This document shows positions 11,426-21,800 of a stretch of 59,653 bases of DNA, piece after piece. Numbering within the stretch: the first letter of the stretch is position 1; every line of letters starts with the position of its first letter. Both the position numbers and the translations under genes were made by a program. The notes beneath the pieces were generated by a model that was not told the DNA's origin, did no database searches, and worked only from the letters and a program-made list of their open reading frames with translations. Source of the DNA: an uncultured Methylobacter sp. (GTDB lineage: Bacteria; Pseudomonadota; Gammaproteobacteria; Methylococcales; Methylomonadaceae); NCBI GenBank assembly GCA_903832775.1, contig CAILCX010000214.1, forward strand, positions 1-59,653, read 5' to 3'.

Positions 11426-12145
11426 TTGGCAAAACCATCCCGATATACCAACATAACTAACTTTCGCTCGCGTTCCTTCAAAAATATTGCGCGTAAAGCC
11501 CTGATTTATTTCCTGCTCAGCTTTGTCGTGTCTTCGGTTGGTTCCTGTCTTTTGTTTCGCTGGATGCCATTGCCGACTTCTACCTTCATGATCTATCGGC
11601 ATATGGAAGACTTATTCGGAAAAGGAACATTCATCCCGATTAAATATTCATGGGTTAGTGATACAGCTATTTCAAATTATGCCTTTTCAGCTGTAATCGC
11701 TGCCGAAGATCAACGATTTTTCAAGCACTCAGGCTTTGATTTACATTCCATACAGTCGTCGCTTGATGTTTACATGGATGGTGGAAAACTTAGAGGCGCC
11801 AGCACTATTTCTCAGCAGGTCGCAAAAAACCTATTTTTATCACCATCGAAAAGTTTTATACGCAAAGGGCTGGAAGTTTGGTTTACGCTTTTAATTGAAG
11901 TGCTGTGGACTAAAGATCGTATCTTATTGGTCTACTTAAATATTGCTGAATTTGGCGACCATGTATTTGGCATAGAAGCGGCCAGTCAGCATCATTTCGG
12001 TAAACATGCAGGGCAAATCAGCCCTTCTCAAGCGGCTTTATTGGCAGCTACTTTACCCAATCCGATTATTCTCCGCGCATCCCAGCCTTCAGCTTATCTG
12101 TTAACACGTCAACGCTGGATACTCCGACAAATGCAAAATCAATGA
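11426..12145 (+). CDS. mtgA: Monofunctional peptidoglycan glycosyltransferase
   Basis: Inner-membrane GT51 enzyme that polymerises lipid II into glycan strands. The 239 aa protein has one N-terminal membrane segment (about residues 25-45, ALIYFLLSFVVSSVGSCLLF), then the GT51 motifs: AAEDQRFFKH with the catalytic Glu, GASTISQQVAKNLFL, KSFIRKGLEVWF, and ILLVYLNIAEFG. No transpeptidase domain follows, which separates it from class A PBPs. The start chosen is a TTG at 11426. No good ribosome site is visible, so the start is uncertain by a few codons. Confidence 0.92.
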   Translation: MAKPSRYTNITNFRSRSFKNIARKALIYFLLSFVVSSVGSCLLFRWMPLPTSTFMIYRHMEDLFGKGTFIPIKYSWVSDTAISNYAFSAVIAAEDQRFFKHSGFDLHSIQSSLDVYMDGGKLRGASTISQQVAKNLFLSPSKSFIRKGLEVWFTLLIEVLWTKDRILLVYLNIAEFGDHVFGIEAASQHHFGKHAGQISPSQAALLAATLPNPIILRASQPSAYLLTRQRWILRQMQNQ

Positions 12146-12233
12146 AGCATTTGAAGTAAGGTGTCTGATATAATCACATAAATTGAAAAAACCGTCCTAA
12201 ACACCTCCAACATCCAGTAAATAGAGATAAGTA

Positions 12234-13130
12234 ATGAGTATGCAAAAATCTGTCATAAACACTCGTTTATTTGTAAGTAGCTTGGTTATATCAGGTTTAC
12301 TTGTTGGCTGCGCCAGCACACCGAAAGTTGATGAAAAAGACCCTTGGCAAGGCTGGAATCGCGGTGCGCAAGGCTTTAATGACGGTCTTGATAAAAACGT
12401 TGTAAAGCCTGTTGCAAAGGGTTATGCAGCGGTAACCCCAAAATTTGTCAATGATGGGGTCACCAATTTTTTTAGCAACCTTAAAGACATTGGCGTCTTT
12501 GTTAATGATTTCCTGCAACTTAAAATGTCACAAGGCGGCATGGATGCAAGTCGATTTTTAATTAATACCACAGCTGGCGTTGCCGGTTTTGTTGATGTTG
12601 CAAAAATGGTTGATTTACCAAAACATAATGAAGATTTTGGACAAACTTTAGGGTTCTGGGGTGTTCCTTCGGGCAATTATCTGGTTGTACCGTTTCTAGG
12701 TCCAAGCTCACCCAGAGAAGTGGTTGGCGCTGTCGGCGATGCTTTATTAAATCCGCTAACCTATACCTTTGCCTTTGCCGGTAGTGGTGCGGCTGTTTCC
12801 GCAATCAATGCCGGAGCAAGGGCTGTTGATGTTGTTGATACTCGGGCAGATTTGATTCCGACTGAAAAGATTCTTGATGAAGCCTCTGTTGACCGTTATG
12901 ACTTTATCAAAAACTCTTACCAACAACGTCGTGAACATTTGGTTCATGATGGCAATGTTCCTGAAGAAGATGAACTTCAATTGGATGATGATGCCTCGGC
13001 AGAAGGAACGGGCAATGCAAAAGCAAACACAAACGGCACAGCAACCGTAATAAAAGGTAAACCAGGCCATGCACCGGTAACCAATAATTCCAAACACTTC
13101 CTGGATCTTTCTGCACCTGTTAAAAAATAA
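12234..13130 (+). CDS. mlaA: MlaA/VacJ outer-membrane lipoprotein
   Basis: Outer-membrane component of the Mla pathway, which removes mislocalised phospholipids from the outer leaflet. The 298 aa protein has a lipoprotein signal with lipobox LLVGC, then the family core: DPWQGWNRGAQGFNDGLDK, VNDFLQLKMSQGG, NTTAGVAGFVDVA, and the signature FGQTLGFWGVPSGNYLVVPF followed by LGPSSPRE. The C-terminal 50 residues are acidic and low complexity. The other mla genes are not nearby. An AATGCG hairpin separates it from mepA. Confidence 0.93.
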   Translation: MSMQKSVINTRLFVSSLVISGLLVGCASTPKVDEKDPWQGWNRGAQGFNDGLDKNVVKPVAKGYAAVTPKFVNDGVTNFFSNLKDIGVFVNDFLQLKMSQGGMDASRFLINTTAGVAGFVDVAKMVDLPKHNEDFGQTLGFWGVPSGNYLVVPFLGPSSPREVVGAVGDALLNPLTYTFAFAGSGAAVSAINAGARAVDVVDTRADLIPTEKILDEASVDRYDFIKNSYQQRREHLVHDGNVPEEDELQLDDDASAEGTGNAKANTNGTATVIKGKPGHAPVTNNSKHFLDLSAPVKK

Positions 13131-13139
13131 AGCAGGATA

Positions 13140-13166
13140 AATGCGGCCGGTTAAACCGGTCGCATT
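13140..13166 (+). terminator. Hairpin between mlaA and mepA
   Basis: AATGCGGCCGG pairs with CCGGTCGCATT (one G-T pair) around loop TTAAA, 10 bases after the mlaA stop and 6 bases before the mepA ATG. There is no clear T tract after it, so it could be an attenuator or mRNA stabiliser as easily as a terminator. Confidence 0.45.
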
Positions 13167-13172
13167 CCCTTC

Positions 13173-14009
13173 ATGAAGTTTTCAGTATTTATTCTATTAT
13201 TAAGCATTTGCTTAGAATGCGCTTCATCGCCCAATGACTGGGCACTGATCAAACAAGTAACACAAATTGGCGATAGCCCCCAAAGCATAGGGACCTATAC
13301 GGCCGGCTGTTTAAGCGGCGCAGTTTCACTGCCTCAAAATGGCACTGGTTTTCAGCTGATGCGCCCTACGCGAGGCCGCAATTTTGGTCATCCAGACTTG
13401 GTAAAATTTATTGAAAATCTGTCTCAAACTACTCATATTAAATATGGAGAAGTTTTGCTGATTGGTGATTTGGGACAGCCGCGTGGCGGACCAACACCCA
13501 GCGGACATCGCAGTCATCAAACCGGTCTTGATGTGGATATCTGGTATTTGTTATCGAAGCAGGCAGCAACCAGAAACCTAAACTTTAATGAACGCGAAAG
13601 CTGGAATGCTCCGTCAGTACTCATTGCAAAATCAAACACTATGGACATTCATCAATGGTTTTCAAACCATGAAGAAATATTGGGGCTAGCAGCGCTTCAA
13701 CCCGAAGTAGACCGCATTTTTGTGCATGCCAGTGTTAAACGCCAATTATGCTTGAACAAATCAAACGCTAGCTGGTTAAGAAAAATTCGCCCCTGGTGGG
13801 GACATGACGATCACTTTCATGTTCGTCTCACCTGCCCTTTTAATAATAAAAATTGCACGCCCCAAGAACCCTTACCGGCAGGCGACGGTTGTGATGCGTC
13901 ACTGAACTGGTGGTTTTCAGAAGAAGCCAAAACGTCGGTTAAACCTGCTAAAAAACCAGAAAACGCTGTGTTGCCTGCCCTTTGTGACGTTGTTTTGAAG
14001 AAAAAATAA
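13173..14009 (+). CDS. mepA: Penicillin-insensitive murein endopeptidase
   Basis: Periplasmic LAS-type zinc metallopeptidase that cleaves D-Ala-mDAP cross-links in peptidoglycan. The 278 aa protein starts with a signal peptide (MKFSVFILLLSICLECASS). It has RPTRGRNFGHPDLVKFI, then RGGPTPSGHRSHQTGLDVDIW with the HxxxxxxxD zinc ligands, and WWGHDDHFHVRLTCP with the third His. Cysteines across the protein suggest the disulfides known in E. coli MepA. The ATG has almost no ribosome site and sits right after a hairpin, so expression may depend on read-through from mlaA. Confidence 0.94.
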   Translation: MKFSVFILLLSICLECASSPNDWALIKQVTQIGDSPQSIGTYTAGCLSGAVSLPQNGTGFQLMRPTRGRNFGHPDLVKFIENLSQTTHIKYGEVLLIGDLGQPRGGPTPSGHRSHQTGLDVDIWYLLSKQAATRNLNFNERESWNAPSVLIAKSNTMDIHQWFSNHEEILGLAALQPEVDRIFVHASVKRQLCLNKSNASWLRKIRPWWGHDDHFHVRLTCPFNNKNCTPQEPLPAGDGCDASLNWWFSEEAKTSVKPAKKPENAVLPALCDVVLKKK

Positions 14010-14341
14010 GACACAAGTGATTCCATGATTGGAAGGTAGAATACTGCAAGTCTGATTAAATGAAACGTGGCAAGTCGCAATCCATAGTAATGAAAGGCTT
14101 TTCTATCTGGCAAAAAAATCTGATCAAAAAAGCACCGTTGGGTTGCCAACCGGAAGGGTGGGCGATACCCACCCTTCCGGCTTATAGCAAAAAGTTAATT
14201 TGCCAAAAATACATGGCGCATAGCTTAAAACTGTGCCAACTAAAAAGTTATTTCATTAATTTACAACACCCGAGTCTGATATAGATTTTCTCAACTCAAC
14301 AACGCCTCTGTAAAAAAATATAACGTTGCTAGATCCACTCG
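14010..14341. other. Gap between convergent mepA and alpha-E genes
   Basis: No protein gene is credible here. The notable structure is the hairpin at 14150-14180, listed separately. Confidence 0.4.
14150..14180. repeat. Perfect 13-bp palindromic hairpin, REP-like
   Basis: CCGGAAGGGTGGG, loop CGATA, then CCCACCCTTCCGG. All 13 base pairs match. It sits between convergent genes. On the minus strand a run of six T follows about 15 bases later. The GGGTGGGC/GCCCACCC core resembles dispersed extragenic palindromes known in many gammaproteobacteria, so it may be one copy of a genome-wide repeat acting as a bidirectional terminator. Confidence 0.6.
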
Positions 14342-15325
14342 TTAAGCAAAACTACTTATCTGAACCTGAACCTGATCCTGAATTGAATCCTGTTCTGCTA
14401 TATGTAAAAACCAGTTATCAGAGATCCGGCCATGCAGCTCTCCCAGCTTATTTTGCAAATCATCCAAAATTGCCCTTAATTGATCCTGAGTCGTTCCCTG
14501 AGTATTAATACCCTGCACATAAGCATTCAGCTTAATCAAGTCATTCGGCAAACCGTCGTTGTTCGGTAATTCATTTATACAATCAGCAATATCGGCAATG
14601 CAACAACCCACAGAGCGGGGCAGATTTGTATTGAGTATTAAAAAATTAAGCACGTCATCACCATTGACGCTGCTTCTGACATGCTGACGATACATTAACT
14701 GGGCATTAAGTGACTTCAAGAGGTTGACCCACAGTATGGTTTCGTACTGACGCATGTCATCGCTGCGTGTATCAGCCAATAATAAAGATGCCAAATCCAA
14801 AATTCGGCTAGTCATGTCTGCACGTTCAATATTTTTACCCAAGCGAATGAATCGATAGGGATTATTGTGACTCATATAACCTGATAATAAACCGGTGAAA
14901 CGCTGACAACCTTTTAGAACATCTTTTAGCAAGGCAACACGATTACTGCGATTTTGTATAGAATCAATATTGTTTTTTACCAGTAAATACATTTCATTGA
15001 CCTGCTCCCAGGCTTCATCGGGTAATAAGTCTCTGGTGGTGCGAATATTCTCCCGGGCCGCACTTAATGACGAAAACAACGACCCCATATAAGTTGCATC
15101 GCTAATCAGAAATCGGGTTACATTGCGCTCATTAGCCGATTTATATTTTTCATGGAATTCCTGATCTGCTGCGTTAATGTGAATCAGCTGCTGCCATCCC
15201 ATTTCAACGCCAATCGGTAAATCCATCAATAAATTCATATGCACACTGACCAGTCTGGCAATATTTTCAGTGCGTTCAATATAACGTGCCAACCAATAAA
15301 GGCGTTCCGCTGATCGTGATAACAT
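14342..15325 (-). CDS. Alpha-E domain protein (DUF403)
   Basis: Alpha-helical protein of the alpha-E family, nearly always encoded with a circularly permuted ATP-grasp enzyme. The biochemical role is not established. The 327 aa protein begins with the family signature MLSRSAERLYWLARYIERTE, then NIARLVSVHMNLL. Other conserved stretches are FLISDATYMGSLFSSLSAARENIRTTRDLLPDEAWEQVN in outline, and NIERADMTSRILDLAS. Its ATG overlaps the stop of the ATP-grasp gene (TAATG), so translation is coupled. In the second arm at 23676 the same two domains are fused in one chain. Confidence 0.9.
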   Translation of the reverse strand: MLSRSAERLYWLARYIERTENIARLVSVHMNLLMDLPIGVEMGWQQLIHINAADQEFHEKYKSANERNVTRFLISDATYMGSLFSSLSAARENIRTTRDLLPDEAWEQVNEMYLLVKNNIDSIQNRSNRVALLKDVLKGCQRFTGLLSGYMSHNNPYRFIRLGKNIERADMTSRILDLASLLLADTRSDDMRQYETILWVNLLKSLNAQLMYRQHVRSSVNGDDVLNFLILNTNLPRSVGCCIADIADCINELPNNDGLPNDLIKLNAYVQGINTQGTTQDQLRAILDDLQNKLGELHGRISDNWFLHIAEQDSIQDQVQVQISSFA

Positions 15326-16776
15326 TACTCATGCTCCCTATTGATAACCCAAGTATCTTTACTGCCACCGCCTTGCGAAGAATTGACCACTAACGATCCT
15401 TTTTTCAAGGCTACGCGGGTTAATCCTCCGGCCGTCACAAAAGTATCTTCCCCCTGCAAAATAAAAGGTCGAAGATCAATATGCCGAGGTTCAAGTGTAC
15501 CTTTGCACAAAGTTGGAGCCGTTGAAATTGCCAGTGTCGGTTGTCCAATATAATTTCGTGGATTTTTCTTAACAATTTCTCGAAACTCAATTATTTCCTT
15601 GGCCGTTGCATGAGGACCCACTATCATGCCGTATCCCCCTGATTCGTTAGCCGGCTTGACCACCAGTTCGGGTAAATGTGCCAAAACGTATTCGAGATGC
15701 TCTGGATTGTCGCACAAGTAAGTCTCCACATTGGGCAGTATCGGTTCCTCATTCAAATAATAGCGAATCATCTCGGGCACATAAGCATAAACCACTTTAT
15801 CATCAGCAACACCTGCCCCCGGTGCATTCGCCAGGGATACATTGCCGGCTTTCCAAGCACGCATTAGGCCGGGAACACCCAACGTAGAGTCTTTGCGAAA
15901 GACCTCAGGATCAAGAAAATCATCGTCGATACGCCGGTAAATGACGTCAACCTTCTCTAACCCTTCAATGGTACGCATATAGACGCAATCATCGTCATTG
16001 ACCACAAGATCACTGCCTTCAACCAGTTGCGCACCCATTTGCTGGGCCAGATAAGCATGTTCAAAATAAGCCGAGTTATAAATACCGGGGGTTAAAACCA
16101 CGATTTGCGGCTTGCTAACATCATCAGGTGCAAGTGACGCCAACATCGCTTGTAATTGGCTTGGATAATCGTCGATAGGCAGAATGTCTAACCCCTGAAA
16201 GAGTTCAGGAAATACTCGTTTGGTAATAACACGGTTCTCCAACATGTAGGAGACCCCCGAAGGTACCCGTAAGTTATCTTCCAATACATACATGACACCG
16301 TCTTTATCTCGCACCAAGTCGGTGCCGCAAATGTTTGCCCAGACATTATGCCGGGGTTTCATGCCAATACATTCTTTACGAAAATTTTTGGAGCTGGTAA
16401 TAATCTCGGCGGGCATTTTGCCGGCCTTAATAAACGACTGTTCATCGTAAATATCGGCAATAAAACAGTTTAAAGCTTTCAATCGTTGCTTTAATCCTTT
16501 TTCAATTGATCGCCATTCTTTGGCGCAAATGACGCGTGGGATAATATCAAACGGCCACGCCCGATCGATATTCCCTTCATCGCTGTAAACAGTAAAAGTA
16601 ATGCCCATTTCCAAAATAGCCAGTTCAGCCGCAATTTTTCGCTTGTCAATATCACTCTTATTAAGTGAATTTAAATACTGACACAATCGATAACTGATTG
16701 GCCGCGGTTGGAACTCTGAGCACATGAGCTCATCGTAAGCGGTCTCGGTTTTGTAGTTTTCCCAGATTGATTTCAT
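15325..16776 (-). CDS. Circularly permuted ATP-grasp protein (split form)
   Basis: Member of the DUF404/DUF407 (CP_ATPgrasp) family, predicted to ligate an amine or amino acid to a carboxylate using ATP. The substrate is unknown. The 483 aa protein shows FTVYSDEGNIDRAWPFDIIPR, VLEDNLRVPSGVSYMLENR, VVLTPGIYNSAYFEHAYLAQ, VDVIYRRIDDDFLDPEVF, then VVKPANESGGYGMIVGP with likely nucleotide-binding residues, and SSQGGGSKDTWV at the end. It is the first gene of the leftward arm; the promoter must lie in 16777-17380. Iyer, Aravind and colleagues predicted from gene neighbourhoods that this family works with alpha-E, transglutaminase-like and Anbu proteins. Confidence 0.9.
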   Translation of the reverse strand: MKSIWENYKTETAYDELMCSEFQPRPISYRLCQYLNSLNKSDIDKRKIAAELAILEMGITFTVYSDEGNIDRAWPFDIIPRVICAKEWRSIEKGLKQRLKALNCFIADIYDEQSFIKAGKMPAEIITSSKNFRKECIGMKPRHNVWANICGTDLVRDKDGVMYVLEDNLRVPSGVSYMLENRVITKRVFPELFQGLDILPIDDYPSQLQAMLASLAPDDVSKPQIVVLTPGIYNSAYFEHAYLAQQMGAQLVEGSDLVVNDDDCVYMRTIEGLEKVDVIYRRIDDDFLDPEVFRKDSTLGVPGLMRAWKAGNVSLANAPGAGVADDKVVYAYVPEMIRYYLNEEPILPNVETYLCDNPEHLEYVLAHLPELVVKPANESGGYGMIVGPHATAKEIIEFREIVKKNPRNYIGQPTLAISTAPTLCKGTLEPRHIDLRPFILQGEDTFVTAGGLTRVALKKGSLVVNSSQGGGSKDTWVINREHE

Positions 16777-17380
16777 GCTGTGTCATATGGCTAGTTGGCT
16801 TTAATAAATAACTAGCACTTTTAATGCCACGTAAATAGCCGCTTGAGCTAATATGCCAATTTGAAGTTACTAACCCTGCAAAAAATAGATTTAGAGCTCT
16901 TTCAGCAACCCGAATTGTCTTTTAAATAGATGATTAATATTAATTATTACTGAAATCACTTTACTAATACCAAGCATATCATCCCTGACTGTCAAATAAA
17001 AAATTGCTGCAAAGTTAAGACATAAGCACTGATTATTAGTGTGATTACGGCCTAGCTAGAATTATGGATACAAAAGACAAGTAAAAACGACTCGCTAACA
17101 TAAACCCTATTGCTCTATTCTGGGGATAATGCGCCTCAATTTGGTGCACCATAGATCTTCAGATAGTTAAAGAGATTTCTAATTAAGATATTTTTTTTAA
17201 CGGAATATTAATAGAGTGTTATTTCAGACCTGAATAATGGAATAATCCTTATAAATAATACCGACAAAAAACATTGCAGTTTGCATCCAAAGCCAGACGC
17301 AACGGACAATAAGATTACTAAAGTTAAAGTTGATCATAAACCCCATGAATGATTTTTTTATCTCTGAATAGTCAATTGGT
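16777..17380. promoter_or_regulatory. Divergent promoter region of the two ATP-grasp arms
   Basis: This 604-base AT-rich non-coding stretch separates the leftward ATP-grasp/alpha-E pair from the rightward HPPD-like gene. It must hold both promoters. I found no RNA gene. TGCGCC-N7-GGTGCA near 17130-17150 resembles an NtrC half-site pair, but the spacing is wrong for NtrC. Confidence 0.4.
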
Positions 17381-17431
17381 ATGGTGTTTGCTTTATTCAT
17401 GTTAAAGCATAAAACTTATAGAGATCCAATC

Positions 17432-18688
17432 ATGACTATTTCCAGCCAATCTTTATCTTTCCCTGTCCAAGGTGATAAAAAAAACTCAACATTTTTCAAT
17501 GCATACCTTAACAAACTTCTTACAGAGCGTGACAGCCTTGGCTTAAGCGACATGATCCATGAAATCGACGCCTTGATGCTGGCAGTTGATCCGGGAAAAG
17601 CCATTGAATACATCGAAGAGCTATGTCTGATGTCGCCTTATCACTATTTGGTTACCCTGGAAAGCGAGTCGCACTGGACCCACGTTCTGCGCATTGACAT
17701 GAACTCACCGGATCTTCTGATCCGTGAAGTGAAAGACAACACCATAAAGGGCATCTTTCGCAGCCTTAACGAAGTATTTCCAATAGGTTTAAGCAAACCA
17801 CACAGTCGCTACATGGGCGAAATTCTGCGGGTTAACAATCTGCATGAAGTAGCCACTTTACAGCAACGCCGAGGATTCCGGTTTTTCTCTCAGGATGAGG
17901 TTCGAAAACTCGAACTGCCCGGCAATATGGCAATCATCAAACCCTCGCCCTATACCCATAACATTGTTGCCTATATGGAACGTGAACCTGATCAGCTACG
18001 GGTTTATGCTTTGGGTGTCAGCAGCATTCGCAGTGATGCGCAACAAGCTTGTGACAAGGCCAAAAATCAACAAGTGATACTGGGTATCGCCGATTTGATT
18101 TTACCGGTGGATCATTTAGCGACACGTATTTACAGCCAAAACCGCGAAGTAGCGATTTTGGAATGGCTATCGTTGTCCAGTTATTACTACTGGGGTTCGT
18201 TTGATATACACGACCAGAACTCCTCGACTAATGTCACCAAAAGCATCCATTATTCGGATGAGTTGCGTAGCCCGGCCAAAGTATTTACCGCTAATAACAC
18301 ACCTTATTTTGTCAATCATTTCACAAACTCGGATTCCCCAACCGAAAATTTTGTGCGCAATTATGGCCCCCGATTACACCATATTGCCCTCGCTGTTAAA
18401 GATGGTGATCAGCTAGGCATTGAAAATATTGAATTTGTGGTCGAAGCCATTCGCCACCAAGGCAAAAGCTTTTTACTGGATGTGGTCGGTTCCAAGGACG
18501 AAGGTCTAAAACAGATCTTTTCCAGCGCCTCTGAGCACTCCTCCTTGATTATTGAATACGTTCAACGCTTTGGCGGCTTTCAGGGCTTTTTCACCAAAGA
18601 CAATGTTGCGCAACTGACCCATGCCGCCGGCGTGGAAGAAGAATTACTGAGAATGCAGGCACTGGCACAACCTGTTTTGCAGGATTAA
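17432..18688 (+). CDS. HPPD-like VOC-fold dioxygenase
   Basis: The C-terminal half resembles 4-hydroxyphenylpyruvate dioxygenase. From the ATG at 17432 (418 aa) the three Fe(II) ligands expected of HPPD are in place: His228 in ILPVDHLATRIY, His317 in GPRLHHIALAV, and Glu375 in SLIIEYVQRFGGFQGFF, the last matching the usual FFEIIQR...GFG...NF region. The N-terminal 200 residues do not look like ordinary HPPD, and the protein is longer than the usual 350-360 aa. The upstream in-frame ATG at 17381 adds 17 residues that look non-conserved. It is the first gene of the rightward arm, so it probably serves the ATP-grasp/transglutaminase pathway rather than tyrosine breakdown. Substrate unknown. Confidence 0.75.
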   Translation: MTISSQSLSFPVQGDKKNSTFFNAYLNKLLTERDSLGLSDMIHEIDALMLAVDPGKAIEYIEELCLMSPYHYLVTLESESHWTHVLRIDMNSPDLLIREVKDNTIKGIFRSLNEVFPIGLSKPHSRYMGEILRVNNLHEVATLQQRRGFRFFSQDEVRKLELPGNMAIIKPSPYTHNIVAYMEREPDQLRVYALGVSSIRSDAQQACDKAKNQQVILGIADLILPVDHLATRIYSQNREVAILEWLSLSSYYYWGSFDIHDQNSSTNVTKSIHYSDELRSPAKVFTANNTPYFVNHFTNSDSPTENFVRNYGPRLHHIALAVKDGDQLGIENIEFVVEAIRHQGKSFLLDVVGSKDEGLKQIFSSASEHSSLIIEYVQRFGGFQGFFTKDNVAQLTHAAGVEEELLRMQALAQPVLQD

Positions 18689-18806
18689 AAATAATTCCAG
18701 TCCACAAACAAAATAATTGTCCACGAAATGCACGAAATACCTTTCATGGACAAGCTGAAACTTTAAGAATTTTTGTAACGCTTAACACTTCGTCAAGGAA
18801 AACATC

Positions 18807-21800
18807 ATGACCATTCGGGTAGCTATCCGTCACAAAACCGTTTACAACTTCGATAGATCAGTATCGTTGTCGCCGCATGTGTTCAGATTACGGCCGGCAG
18901 TCCATAGTCGCACACCAATTAGTGGCTACAGCTTGCGCATCGAACCGGAAACCCACTTTATCAACTGGCAACAAGATCCGTTTGGAAATCTTCTGGCACG
19001 GGTAGTATTTCCCGGAAAATGTACAAAACTGAGTGTTGAAGTTGAAGTAATCGCTGACTTGACAGTAATTAATCCCTTTGATTTTTTTGTTGAAGACTAT
19101 GCGGAAAATTTCCCGTTTAACTACAACGCGCCATTGCTAAAAGAATTACAGCCATATCTGGAAATCACCGAACAAGGGCCTTTACTTAAAAAATGGCTGG
19201 CTGATTTTGATCTGAGTAAATGCACTATCAATGACTTTCTGGTTGATATTAACCGAAAAGTTTTTCAGACCATTGGCTACAACATCCGTATGGAAGTAGG
19301 TATCCAGAGTTGTGAAGATTCCCTGACCAAACTGAGCGGATCGTGTCGCGATTCTGCCTGGTTACTGGTGCAAATATTGCGTCATTTAGGCTTGGCAGCT
19401 CGTTTTGTCTCAGGTTATCTGGTACAACTGACCGCAGACATCAAATCACTGGATGGACCGTCCGGTCCGGAACAGGATTTCACCGATTTGCATGCCTGGA
19501 CTGAAGTATATATACCCGGCGCAGGCTGGATTGGTCTTGATCCAACCTCCGGTTTACTGGCGGGTGAAGGTCATATTCCACTGGCTTGTACACCCGATCC
19601 GGCCAGCGCTGCGCCAGTCACCGGCGGCACAGATAAATGCGAAGTGGCGTTTGAATTTAGTAACACCGTCGTGCGTCTGCACGAAGATCCACGCGTCACC
19701 AAACCTTACACGGATGAACAATGGCTGAACATTGATGCTTTGGGTCAGCAAGTTGATCGGCAATTGCTGGTAGACGATGTGCGTTTAACTATGGGTGGAG
19801 AACCGACTTTTGTATCGGTAGACGATATTGAAGGTGCAGAATGGAATGTCGATGCGGACGGACAGCACAAACGGGAACTTGCACAAGCCTTAACCAAACG
19901 GTTACGTGATGATTTCGCAAAAGGCGCCATGCTCCATTATGGTCAAGGTAAATGGTATCCAGGCGAACCACTGCCGCGTTGGCAATATGGCATTTTCTGG
20001 CGTAAAGACGGCGCACCGATTTGGCGCGATCCGTCCCTGCTCGCTGATATTAATCAGGACTATGGTCATACCGCTGCACAAGCCGAACAGTTTATAACTC
20101 AGTTCACCTTGCGCCTGGGTTTACAGCCTCGACATATTAAAACAGCTTATGAAGATTGTTTTTATCATCTCTGGCAAGAAGGTACGTTACCGGACAATAT
20201 TGATCCGTTAAAAAGCAATTTAAAAGACTCGCTGGAACGCAAGACCTTGACCCAAAAACTGGATGCCGATTTAGGTCAACCGGCTGGCTTTACCTTACCC
20301 ATCAAATGGGACTGGATTAACCAGCACTGGCAAAGCGGTCCCTGGGATTTCCGTCGTGGCCAGATGTTCTTAATTCCCGGTAATTCGCCAATGGGCATGC
20401 GTCTGCCTTTAGGCAGCTTACCGTGGGTAGCCCCGGATAAGCGCGACACGCAGGAAGAGCAAAGCCTGTTTGCCGAGCTTCCGGAACTGGGCGACTATTA
20501 CGGTGAAGTTATGCGTCGCTACAGTCATCTTGAAAAGAAACTTAAAACCCATCCAGAGCTTGCTGATCAAGCTTTGGGCGATGATAAAACTATTGAAGTC
20601 GAGGTGCCTCATACCGCCGTGTGTGTTGAAGCCAGAGCCGGTCGAATCCATATTTTTCTGCCGCCCCTGACTTCACTAGAACATTACCTGGAACTGATTG
20701 CTGCGGTTGAAGCGACGGCGGAAAATCTTGCTGTACCTGTGGTGCTGGAAGGTTACGAGCCGCCCCGCGATTATCGTGTTGAGCGCTTAATGGTAACGCC
20801 TGATCCCGGTGTCATCGAAGTCAATATTCATCCGTCAAAAACCTGGCAAGAGTTGGTGGACAAAACCACCCTGCTTTATGAACAAGCGCATCAAGTCAGA
20901 TTAGGTACCGAAAAGTTTATGCTGGATGGACGTCATACCGGAACCGGTGGCGGCAACCATATCACCATGGGCGCTGAAATGCCGACGGACAGTCCATTGT
21001 TACGCCGCCCTGATTTATTGCGCAGTCTGGTGACTTACTGGCAGCATCACCCCGGTTTATCGTATTTGTTTTCCGGGATGTTTATCGGCCCGACCAGCCA
21101 GGCGCCGCGTGTCGATGAAGGTCGCGATGAAAAACTCTATGAACTGGAAATCGCCTTTCAGCAAATGCCTGAAGGAGAAGTACCGGCACCTTGGTTAGTG
21201 GATCGATTATTGCGCCATTTACTGACCGACATCACAGGCAACACGCATCGCTCTGAGTTCTGTATTGATAAACTGTATTCGCCGGACAGCTCAACCGGAC
21301 GCTTGGGCATTCTGGAACTACGTGCCTTTGAAATGCCACCGCATGCTCAAATGTCACTGGTACAAATTGTGTTATTGCGCTCGTTGATCGCCTGGTTCTG
21401 GCGTGAACCTTACAAACACGATTTAATCCGTTGGGGCACCGAGTTACATGACCGTTTTATGTTGCCGCATTTTGTTCAGGAAGACATGAAACAGGTCACG
21501 CAAGATCTGCAACGTGCGGGTTACGGTTTTGAATTTGAGTGGCTGGCGCCGTTTTTCGAGTTTCGTTTTCCGAGATATGGAAACACAATGATTGATGGCA
21601 TGGATCTGGAATTGCGCTTTGCCATCGAACCCTGGCATGTACTGGGCGAAGAAGTCAGCAGTACCGGAACGGCAAGATATGTCGATTCCTCGGTAGAACG
21701 TGCCCAAATTAAAATAACCGGCCTTACCGAAGGCCGTTACATAGTGACTTGTAATGGCCGACGCTTGCCGTTACGCAATACCGGTCGCAACGGCGAATAT

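Noticed and set aside
17130-17150. TGCGCC-N7-GGTGCA resembling an NtrC site in the divergent ATP-grasp promoter region
   Set aside because: NtrC sites have a 5-base spacing between these half-sites, and no sigma-54 promoter (GG-N10-GC) is near.
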